Shown piece by piece: positions 54,891 through 64,000 of a stretch of DNA of 64,000 bases. Within the stretch, counting starts at the first letter, position 1; every line of letters starts with the position of its first letter. The notes under the pieces were generated by a model, which ran no database searches, was not told the origin of the DNA, and saw only the letters and a program-made list of their open reading frames with translations. The translations under genes and the position numbers were made by a program. The stretch is from assembly GCA_004835665.1 (NCBI GenBank), contig RBKR01000023.1:124001-188000 (forward strand), in the 5' to 3' direction. The stretch is from Phoma sp. XZ068 (taxonomy: Eukaryota; Ascomycota; Dothideomycetes; Pleosporales; Didymellaceae).

Positions 54891-57800
54891 GTTGAGGCAG
54901 GGATATTTTAGTTTTCTTTGTAGATGTTCATAGATGCGCACAGGCAGCGATGTATCACTGTCATTTGAGATATAGAAGTTGGTAGCATTTGCAAAGCTTT
55001 TTCGAGCCTGTAAGGCCAGAATCATCTCTCAGACAAAGTGACGCGGTGTGTATAGATATCTGTAGTATACGGCTCGTGCAATACTCTCGCCATGACCTAG
55101 AGCCTCAACTCATCCTCATGCAGTTTATTTTGAGCGTAAGATAGTTCGTTCTTGGGTTCGAACACAAGATTGCTGAGGATGCCGGAGACCCGATTTGACA
55201 AGCTTTTACATTGTTCGCATCCAGGACTGGTCGTGTGATGATTCATGATAGAGCGTCTCGTGGTTGCAGCCCATAGAGTTGGTTTATGGTAACCCAGGTT
55301 TAAATTTCGTGGTGTGCATCTTCCTTACAGTTTATCGTGGCCAACCAAGCATCTCGAGTTCATTCTCGCCCCCAAATCTACCCTTACGAAGTCATAGCTA
55401 GCAAGTTCATCAGCAAGGCTCACTCACTGTCCGTGCCCACTCGTGTCTGGGAGCACTGATCCGCCCTTGGATCTTTGTAAGAGGAGCCGAGATTTTCCGA
55501 GCATTGGAATGAACTCAAGACTGTAGTGAACAACTTTGGTCGATCGTCGGAGTCTCGGACGGTCATCCCGCTTTCCCTTTCCCGTTGTCGAGCATCGTTC
55601 CAATCCTCTTTATCACTTTTTCGAGTCCATCTTATCAGCTGTAGCGATCATGTTTACCAGTATCGGCTCAGGTCTTGCCTCTAAACATGTTTTCATTCTT
55701 GGTCACTTGAAAGAAGTTTCCTGGTGTTAAAACTGCGAAACCCGATGCGCCGGCGATGTAAAGAAACTTGACACCCCTGAAGTACCTATCGCTTGCCGAC
55801 GCGCATCGTACAGCTTAATTATAGCGATGAACAAGTAGGTCGAGAGATTAAACAGCCGCTGACATGGCCTGCTAGGCAGTTGGAATGTCCAGCAATCGTA
55901 GGCGCAGGATAGCCACAGCCAAATCTGCACCTGCAACTGTCGCAGATCCTAGAGTAGACGATCTAGGGGCAGAGTGTCTCACACGACGAGCAAAGAATTT
56001 TAGATCACACAGAATAGATACATTCTGCTTACTTCGCAAACCACACAGCATCTTGGATTTCTTTCGTGATCGTATATTTGCTAACACATCCCTTCAGAAC
56101 TTGACCGATTCGAAAGAGCGAAGACATGAGATAAATCACAGATAGTTTCGTTAAGGATAAGACAAGAGTCGTGGTGTGCACAAGTGGTGGTAGGAACGAG
56201 GATTGACAATGGTGATCGAGCGGGCCTTGATGCCAAGAATGTCGTCGCTCGGGTAACAACTACTCACTCTACCTAGGTACTTATGTTAGCGGACATTTTC
56301 TCGAAACGAATCTCCGAACCCAAGGAACACACATTTTGCTGATATGACTAGTGGCAGATCAAGAGGTATTAAGGTTTCGTATTGGCTCAGCCCTATACCT
56401 CTGTAACGTTCCGGCGGATTAGTAGTAAACTAAACACGTCTAAAAGTGAAGTCTAGAATCACATAGGCTAGCTACAGGAAAACGTCTAATACTAAAATTA
56501 CTCGTTACATCTTAATTTTCCTATTAGATCTTAATATTTAAGCTTTTTGTTTATAACTAAAACTTATTCACTAAAATATTTAATGAGAGAACTGTTCTAA
56601 TAATATTTTTCACTATAACTGCAGAGTTACTAAAACCATATATTTACCAACACCATGTATCCTTCTCTCTACCATCAAGTTAAGGGGGAATTTAGAACTA
56701 TAGTAGTAAAATATATTATCACGCAAAATCGTGCATCGCGCACAGAGACACGGTAGATTGCGATATGTGCCGGGGCTAGGTACCTGCTGAGTTCTGGCTG
56801 GATTGCACTTCGCCATCAGAAGTACCCCTGAGTCTCAACGGCCTAGGCAGGTAAAGTATATACCTAGTTACGCACCCACGCCCTCGGAACGTAGTAAGAG
56901 GAAGGTGCTCACGGCGACAATGACCCTTCCGTTGGATCTCGAACCGTGCCATCCTGGCAGGATCAACGAACTGGTGCATATTATCGTCAATAGGATCAAA
57001 ATCTACTCGCAGGGACTTGTCTCGGCTATTGCCCTCGATATACAGATGATTGAAGTCACAGATGATAGCTGAGCTAGTTACAGGTACTCAAGTGACACGC
57101 ACGACTTGGTCCGGGTAAATTTCACCATCATTAGGGCAAGCGATTTAAGAAAAAGAGTGGCTGTAGTGAAGAAGGTGATAAAAAGCTAATGAAAGAATAC
57201 AGCACCTATACGAACTCAATCATATATATATATATGTGAGGCCGACTCTCAAGGTCATGGGTTAGGTCTACGGGTCTGGTGGAGAGGTTTCGAATTCAGA
57301 CGTTGAACACCGGGATTTGGCCGAAGACCTTTAGAGCCCAGCGACCAGCAGGTCGTAACAGATGAGGCTTCGTAGTCAAGCCCGGAGGCTGAACATGCCT
57401 TAGCAATGGCCTATCTTAGCCAGATTTGAGTGTGAAGGATCGGACGACAAGGCTGCTCTACCGCCCCGATACTATGGCGGCCTGAGTGCATGCAATGCTA
57501 AATAGAAACGCACAAGAGGTATTTGCCGCTTGGAGTCAGCTGCGCATGATTGTTTACATGCAGATTAGAGGCACAACAAAGACATGCAGGGTTCTGCAAA
57601 GGTCCTGGGGATGAACATTGGAAAGAACTACCCTGAAAGCCTCGCAATCTCGGGCTTCGGGCACACACCGTGTGCAAATCAGTGGTTTCATCGCATCTAA
57701 GTGCCAAAGTCAAGTATACATATGCCATGCTGTGCTTAGAGCCTAAGACCGGTGATTTTGGTGTGCATAGGTGGTAGTGTGGCTGTGCATCAATCCCCGA

Positions 57801-57988
57801 CGTTTACAATGACATCCTCACGTGCTCTATGGCCCGTGCTGATCTTGTCCCACTATATAGACCTGGTTCATCTGACCTGAAGGAACGTATTCACCTGAAG
57901 ACTATTTTACCAGCTCATCACATCTTGTGTGCATGCCAAGGTTGCAATAGCTCTCCTCCTAGAGTACTACTGCGTGCTTCTTTTCGCT
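54891..57988. other. Three-kb interval with AT-rich relic
   Basis: No gene supported. A perfect TACCTAGGTA lies at 56270-56279. The stretch 56395-56740 is strongly AT-rich. A 14 nt AT dinucleotide run lies at 57222-57235. Confidence 0.5.
56395..56740. repeat. AT-rich, TpA-rich segment, RIP-like relic
   Basis: Dense in TA steps (TAGTAGTAAACTAAACACGT, TTAATATTTAAGC, CTAATAATATTTTTC) with few CG steps, against a GC-balanced neighbourhood. Repeat-induced point mutation of an old repeat gives this look, but no element can be named. Confidence 0.45.
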
Positions 57989-59281
57989 ATGGCAATCTTT
58001 AACGATCTTGCAGTTGAGCTACAAGAGGCCATCTGGGAGCTGGTACTCCCAGCCTCACGTGGCGTACACTGGGTCGAAGTTGAGGGCATCCCACACGACC
58101 CAGATTTCATCCGCGACAGCATTCGCATGACCCAATGGTTCAAGTTTGACCGTATACCTGAGACTGAATCTGACGTCTTCCACATGAGGCAGTTCAACCC
58201 CGAGATCAACATTCGCGCCGCTGCAACTGAGAAGGAGTCAAGCGCTTTTTTTCGCTATCTTCTTACCACTGTGCCGGCTGTCTTTGGGCGGGCTGGGTCG
58301 GACGACAGCAAAGAACTGGAACGCGACCTGGCCGATGAGGTAGGCTATACAAGCCGCTGCAGGAAATTGTCTACATATTACCAAATTGCAACACTCCTTT
58401 CACTTTGCCGGCTATCGCGGTTTATTGCGCAGAGGTACATTCGAAACAACCGCAAATGCCACTGGCCCATTCGCCGCAGCATGGGTCCACTCTACCGGCC
58501 GCGCCCAATGGATATCTGGGAATCTCAGTACAGTGGTGACAAGAGTCCGCCAGTTTCACGGACCCACAACAGTTGGCAGTTGCTCCGTCCTAGGATTCAT
58601 GCGCTCGACCTTGTTGTCTTCCGGCTGCATGATAGTCAAGGCCTGGCGACACCGCTGCTCAGGCATGCGCCCTGGCAGTATATGATCGAGCAACCAACGC
58701 ATGGGACAACCTTTGGATGTTTTGATCGTATAGGCCTGGAGTGGCATGCATCATGGAGTACATGGGGTGGACGGCACGAGTTGCGTTCTCAGAATGTCCA
58801 AGCGTTTGTCAGGGCAATGCAGGTATCTCACGACCCCGCGACACTGTATTGGCTGGTTGACGGTGTGCCGCGCCCGAACTGGAGTCGCGACTACCCAGCT
58901 GTTGTGCGGGATATGTGGGCAGCGCGTATGGCTGAGAATAAGGACGAAGTGTTGGAGCACCTCAACTTGCATTGGCACTTGAAGCCTGGGGACCATGCAG
59001 CATTGTTAGCGGACCACCATCTCGGGCAGGAGTTTGAGGCTAATGGACGCCGGTATTATATTGTTTTTGTTGTACTTAGCGACTTTTCTGAGGAGGAAAG
59101 TGCGCAGCTAGACAAGGCTGGCCTAGGCTGCAGCGGGCCGTTTCCAGGCAGCGCGGCTATGTGGCCTGAGGCGCTCAGAGAACCAGTGCGGCTTGCCTAC
59201 GATGTCTTTGGAGATGGCTCTAAGAACCTGGGGACGTATAAATGGCATTCATATATTCTTAGCTGGGAGCCAATTAGTTGA
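57989..59281 (+). CDS. 2EXR-domain protein
   Basis: Single exon, 430 residues. The N-terminal motif LAVELQEAIWELVLPASRG with HWVEV is the 2EXR pattern (LP.ELR..IW...LP..RGVH.V), an F-box-related domain abundant in Pezizomycotina and of unknown role. The start at 57989 (MAIFNDLAVE) is preferred over an earlier in-frame ATG-like codon at 57929. The rest is rich in Trp, Arg and His (SRTHNSWQLLRPRIHALDLV) with no known catalytic motif or signal peptide. A TATA-like CTATATAG lies about 130 bp upstream. Unknown function. Confidence 0.75.
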   Translation: MAIFNDLAVELQEAIWELVLPASRGVHWVEVEGIPHDPDFIRDSIRMTQWFKFDRIPETESDVFHMRQFNPEINIRAAATEKESSAFFRYLLTTVPAVFGRAGSDDSKELERDLADEVGYTSRCRKLSTYYQIATLLSLCRLSRFIAQRYIRNNRKCHWPIRRSMGPLYRPRPMDIWESQYSGDKSPPVSRTHNSWQLLRPRIHALDLVVFRLHDSQGLATPLLRHAPWQYMIEQPTHGTTFGCFDRIGLEWHASWSTWGGRHELRSQNVQAFVRAMQVSHDPATLYWLVDGVPRPNWSRDYPAVVRDMWAARMAENKDEVLEHLNLHWHLKPGDHAALLADHHLGQEFEANGRRYYIVFVVLSDFSEEESAQLDKAGLGCSGPFPGSAAMWPEALREPVRLAYDVFGDGSKNLGTYKWHSYILSWEPIS

Positions 59282-59713
59282 AGCAGGACGAGCTGGATTT
59301 GAACGTTGGGCCGAATGTGACCTCAAGTCAAGTAGTCCTGGCGGAACTGTAATGGTAGCTATTTTTCAGGAATGGGTTTCTGTAGGCCTCACCCGGCTGT
59401 TCCAACATTGTGTTACTTTCGTCAGAAATGGAGGAGTCTTCGGACAGAGTGCGACAAGACTGTGCAAACCGCACACGACGAGGCCATGTGCCTCATGGTC
59501 GAGATTTATCTAGGAAAAGTGTTACTAAAGTGTGGCTAAGGTTTCAGCAACGCTTTGGAAACAATTTGCCTACTTCTAGACATAGAGCGCATTGCATGGC
59601 CCATGATACTTCGTCTCTAAAACGATCAAACATGAAAAAATCATGGCAAAATAGCCACCTACGGTTTATCCATTACAAACACTCCACCATCCACAGAGAA
59701 TACATACCTACAC
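59282..59713. other. Spacer between convergent genes
   Basis: 3' regions of the 2EXR gene and the GST-like gene; no coding frame with a motif. Confidence 0.5.
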
Positions 59714-60876
59714 TCAGAGATTCGCTTTGTCACCCTCCAGCGGCTTAACCACAAACCCCAACCTCGGGAAGTGCACCCTTACCTTCATCTCCGCCTCCCT
59801 CTCCGGCTCAGCAACCACCTCCTCCACACCAATCGTCACCAACCTCCCCACCGTAGGATCATCCCGCCCAATATCATCCGGAACAACCGACACCACCACA
59901 CCAGCCACAAGTCCACGCTCTCGATCAAGACTACCATGCGGTGCAGCAGCAGCCGGCACCAACATGTTCTCCTCCTCCAGCAACTCCACCGCCTTTAGCT
60001 CCTCTTTCCAGCTCTCATCTCCCTCACGCACAATAACCTCCAAGTCTGGCAAAGAGCCGATGAACTCCTCAAACGCATGGAACCACGCCCACAGCCCCGG
60101 ATACCGCTGCGCATTCCACACGCTTCCCGCAACATTGGTCGTGGTATCCGGTGTCCCGCCGGCAGTGAGATTGTATATGCCCTTGCCATCCGCTATATCC
60201 ACGCCCCAGCGAATCTGGTAGTACAAACTAACATCGGCAAGACTCGGTGTCGGGGCAGGGAAAACCCATTTCCCCACGCTGTTAGCAAATGTTGGCTCCA
60301 GCAGCGAGAGGTGCAAGTCCAGGGATGCGAGATTCTGCGGTACTTTGGCGCGGAGGCGGGCGGGATTGAGTTTGTGCCCGATGAGTTGTGCGCGGTCGGT
60401 GCCGAATGCGGATTCCCAGACTGTATGGGGGATGAGGCCAGTGGTTGTTCTGAAGAGCGGTTTGTCGGTCCAGAAGGAGGCGAAGCCGCGGGCGAGAGGG
60501 CGGTAGTCCCAGGGCGAGGAAGGGGAGACAGGCGGGTAGATAGTGCCGTAGCTCGGGGAGGGGAAGTAGTGTTCTAGTGCTTCGATTATGAGGGATGTGT
60601 CGCAGTATACTTCGCGGCCGATGGCTAGGATGGGGATCTTTCGGTAGGATATGCCGAAGGTGTTCAGCAGAAGGGGCCTTGGCATCATGGAGGGTACGGT
60701 GACATAGGAGAAGGGGATTTGTTTGATGCGTAGGACTAGCCTGACTTTGTTGGTGAATGGACTTGCTAGAATATATTAGTCACGTGCAATGAGGTGTTGG
60801 TAATGGATTGAGACGGACAGGCATAACCAAAAAGCACCACTGGTGGTGGATTAAGTTGATCAACTTTATACACCAT
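59714..60876 (-). CDS. Glutathione S-transferase-like protein with C-terminal extension
   Basis: Two exons: 60819-60876 and 60765-59714. The 53 nt intron has donor GTCCGT and branch/acceptor GACTAATATATTCTAG, and splicing gives LFGYASSPFTNKVRLVLRIK. The product is 369 residues. The N-terminal thioredoxin-fold GST domain is clear: KQIPFSYVTVPSMMPRP, KIPILAIGREVYCDTSLIIE, and a helical C-terminal GST domain with PSLADVSLYYQIRW. About 90 residues after it form an extra region rich in Val and Glu (EPEREAEMKVRVHFPRLGFV). Predicted detoxification or metabolite conjugation enzyme. The substrate and the role of the tail are unknown. Confidence 0.85.
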
Positions 60877-61240
60877 CTTGCTGCTGTTTTCGGCTCTTTT
60901 CTGCTGGCGATTAGAGTGTCAGATTTGAACGAGTGTTCTGATTTAAGTATGGTGGTCGTTTGTGATTATGAATCCAGCATGCATCCCTTGCCCCGCGCGT
61001 CGGACCAAACCCGACGGGTGCAAGCCGAGGTCTACACTCTGAGCGTGCTTAATTGAAGGACAATACGTCAGAATCATAGAAATGTGAACACTGTTCAAGT
61101 CGTAAACATTCATTCGTACAAGTGCGCAAACAAGCGCGTCATCTACTTTTACCCTGCAATATCGTAAACTATACATTCAACATTAAGGTTGAGTAGGGTG
61201 TAACCGCACCCAGAAAGCACCTCCCCCCGTCTTCTTCAAA
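60877..61240. other. Spacer upstream of the GST gene
   Basis: GST promoter plus the 3' side of the right-edge regulator gene. No coding frame supported. Confidence 0.5.
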
Positions 61241-64000
61241 TTACCGCCCACCATTCATATTATTGTGATTGAACTGACTTGTTCCATGATCTGTTTGCGA
61301 GAAATCAGGCAGGACTCCGTTCATACTGATGCCGTCTTCGTATCCATTGTACCCAGTCATGTCTGCCCAATCCCATTCGAGAGTCATGGGCATCTTCCAG
61401 AGATCCTGCGGTACGTTGTTGAATGTCTGGTCGAACTGACCCATTGCCATTGCATTGAGGTTGCTGTTGATGCCATTAACATCACCGCCTGTTGTCATTG
61501 GAAGACTGCCTTGTTGCTGGAGCATCTGCGCGGTCATCGAGGGTGAACCATATTGACGCACTGGCGCATTGGCTTGTAGTGAGGCGTGAGTGAAATTGGG
61601 TGAAAATGGGAAAGGCTACGAGAGTCAGTGCGAGCTTTTGAAGTCAAGGTAAGTATACATACCTCATTGAAGCCATGGAAATCGGGATTGAAGATCAGGC
61701 CTTCTTGTTGTGGAGGCTGCTGCTGCGGCGATGTTGCAACGTTAGGTGACGATTGCGAGTGTGAGTTACGGCGTGTCGAGAGCAGTTCAGCTGCTGTAGC
61801 TTCAATCTGAGCGTCTTGCTCGCTGTCGCCCTGTTTCCTCTTACGACGGGAAGCATGCTCTCTGTCCGCCTTATCAAGCACAATAGCCACAATGCGCTCA
61901 AATTCAGCACAAACGCTGCACATGCGCTTGACACTGCCGCTGCCTTGTTCGTCGTTCAACATATTCAAGAAATTGACAACAAGCTTCATGAGCTTGTGGT
62001 CCGATCTTGATCGTGTGTCTTGCGGATTTTGCAGAATGTTTGCGAACAGTGTTACGAGTGCTGTGACCGGGAAGTAGATTACCAGCCATACACAAGAGAG
62101 ATCCCCCTTGGGAATATACTTGAGCAGGTGAATCGAAGCACGGGCTGCCTGTACGCAGAGCTGTGCCGACATAAAGACACGAGGGTTCAGCGGGCGCGCG
62201 TTTAAGCCCTGAATGGCGAAGTTCGAAAGTCGGCTGGTCCAGTATCCGTGATGCACGCTCATGCGGTGAATTGTAGTCAGACAGTTGTAGTAGCCAAGAT
62301 GTAAGACTGCGACCTGGAGAATGAGCGGAGTATGTGAAGCCTTGATGTCGTGCTCGGGACGGAATTCGAGGGCAATGCCATCCTTCCAGTTTTCCAACTC
62401 TCGGTCTAGCTCACCGATCGTGTTGAGAAGTTCACCATCAGTCTGCTTCGATGCTTTAACGGAGTACAGCCCCTTGTAGACTTTGCTCTGGATGATGGAG
62501 AATGTGCACATGAGGCGGAACAGGTTCATTGTGCCTTTGCCGTCCGCGAGTGGGATGTTGCCGATATTGTCTGATGGGAACTCGCTTGGAAGCTCAACGT
62601 TCATATCGTCGTCATCCTGAATGGGCGGTCGACCAGAACGCAAGCAGATGTCCTTGTCGAGCATGTATGCAATCCAGAACACACGTTTGCGTTGTTCCAC
62701 CTCGGCATTGTTGAGATTGAAGTTGGCTCCCTTCTTGTGCAGTCCAATGCTGTGTGCAAGACGCATCGCTGTGGCCACGAAGAAATATGTCGGCTGCGGA
62801 TTCGGTGTGCCAAGAAGGAACAGTCCGATACCAAGTAGAGCCTGCACGCTAAGGAGGTCGGTGTTCCGCATCGTCAGCTCTACCATGACGCTCATGGCGT
62901 TCTTTAGGTATTGCCAGGCCTTTTCGTCCTCTTCTGCTGGCACTAGATTGCTCATAACTCGCAGACGATGAGCGAAAGCCAATGCGACGTTCAAGCTAGC
63001 CCACCAACCAGACCCCTCGTAAGGATCTTTCGAGTAGTGCTTTTCGACAAGGTGCATAAAGGTCGGTTCGTGGAACAGCGGGAACATGCAGTTGAAGTTT
63101 TCGAAGTAGTCCTTTAATAGGGACAATGCTTCATGCTTGGGTGGCAGTTGCTTGTATACTCGGCGTTTGAAAATGTCCTGGAAGACGTCTGGCCGCCATT
63201 GTATCCACTTGTTGTCTTCTACAGCTGCTGTGGAGATCATCTGCTGGAAGGAGTTGTCGCCGGTCTTGTCATTCACCCACTGGATGCCCTTGGGGGAGAA
63301 AATCGAGAAACCTGATGATGAACCTAGATTGGTTAGTAGACTCGGACACAGGCTCTGCGATATGACGTACCGATATATCTGGTCTCGCCGTAGTTGTTGG
63401 TGACTAAAGAGCACATCATTTCAGCAAGCGCATCCTCTCCATCCCTTCCTTTCCCCTCTGATGGTGTCTCGGGCTCAGGTGATGCCGTGCCACTCCTGGG
63501 GCTCGGGAGTGTCGGTTGCGCAGGTGTGCCGTCATTTGTGGATGTGCCTGACTGCGGCACTGTCGATTGTCTCCTGTCGTCTGACATGCTCTGTCTGGGT
63601 GTCGCTGAGCGGCCTGCGCGGTCGGTTAAGCGCTTTTCGATGGTCGCGAGGTCGGTGCTGCCGTCGTCGTCCTCTGGCAATACGCCAGAGAGACGCATCA
63701 GCGACTCCATGCGAGCCAGGCGGTTCTCGAGGCCTTCGATGTACTTGGCGCTGCACGGCAGTCATTAGTCAAGCGTTTCGCCTCGTCAAGCAGTTGGGGA
63801 CGCACCCTTTCGGCGGCTGGCGCTTCTTCTCGACCTGTGTGAAGATGCATTCTGTCTTGTAGTTCTGGCAGTGGGTGCACGACGGCATCTTGCCGTCACA
63901 CTTGATCTTCTTCTTACGACACATATCGCACGCCTACGCCCGGTCAGCAGTGTCACGCCACCCTCGCGATTGTATGTACCCTGGCTATCCGTCTCCTCTT
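61241..64000 (-). CDS. Zn2Cys6 transcription factor, 5' end cut by the window
   Basis: Visible exons from the right edge: 63980-64000 (partial), 63806-63933, 63371-63750, 61663-63323 and 61241-61615, about 854 residues. The first exon ends KRRRIAR and joins ACDMCRKKKIKC, completing a CX2CX6CX6CX2CX6C zinc cluster. KRQPPKGAKYIEGLENRLAR is a linker and dimerisation helix. The middle domain starts near SIFSPKGIQWVNDK, with LLKDYFENFNCMFPLFHEPT and ATAMRLAHSIGLHKKGANFN as conserved blocks. The end is Gln/Asn-rich with PQQQPPQQEG and NFTHASLQAN. The XlnR-like/AcuM-like class is possible, but I do not assign a name. The start codon lies beyond base 64000. Confidence 0.9.

Noticed and set aside
55140..55180. 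GGTTCGAAC, which resembles a tRNA T-arm
   Set aside because: The 4 bp arms are too short and no matching D-arm, anticodon arm or acceptor stem is found around it.

Overview
The window looks like a segment of a filamentous ascomycete genome (Pezizomycotina). A Dothideomycetes/Pleosporales origin is my inference, not proven here. The evidence is genes split by 47-82 nt introns with GTRNGY donors and CTAAY branch sites, two HET-domain genes, Zn2Cys6 and C2H2 regulators, a 2EXR protein, F-box/ankyrin proteins, small secreted proteins, and long gene-poor gaps. I see no rRNA, tRNA, CRISPR array or intact transposon. Gene models were spliced by hand from reading frame, donor, branch and acceptor signals.

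Left part (1-13 kb): a possible 31-residue Gly-rich peptide gene and a lineage-type hypothetical protein. Three minus-strand genes follow: an FMO-type monooxygenase, a polytopic membrane protein and a DUF1295 reductase-like protein. The DUF1295 gene is divergent from DNA topoisomerase III (TOP3), which has six exons, one intron of GC-AG type, and an RGG tail. A Stb3-type Sin3-binding regulator comes next.

Middle (14-40 kb): a HET-domain gene and a short two-exon gene between homopolymer tracts. A 3 kb gap precedes a five-exon gene for a small secreted protein built around an ER/K-type charged helix with cysteines at both ends. Then come an MFS anion:cation symporter, L-rhamnose mutarotase, and an orphan membrane protein. 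Clu1/eIF3-associated protein is divergent from a mitochondrial P-loop membrane ATPase. An orphan four-TM protein, an F-box/ankyrin protein and an MDR-type oxidoreductase close this part.

Right part (40-64 kb): a secreted But2-domain protein and a RidA-family protein. A head-to-head C2H2 / Zn2Cys6 regulator pair shares a 179 bp promoter. A second HET-domain protein with a C-terminal membrane segment follows, then a large six-exon cysteine-rich secreted protein. A 3 kb gap contains AT-rich, RIP-like sequence. The window ends with a 2EXR protein, a GST-like protein and a Zn2Cys6 regulator cut by the right edge.

Housekeeping blocks (TOP3, STB3, CLU1 and its divergent partner) alternate with accessory blocks (HET genes, secreted proteins, regulators and long gaps). 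The most unusual items are the secreted ER/K-helix protein and the repeated intergenic palindrome TACCTAGGTA.
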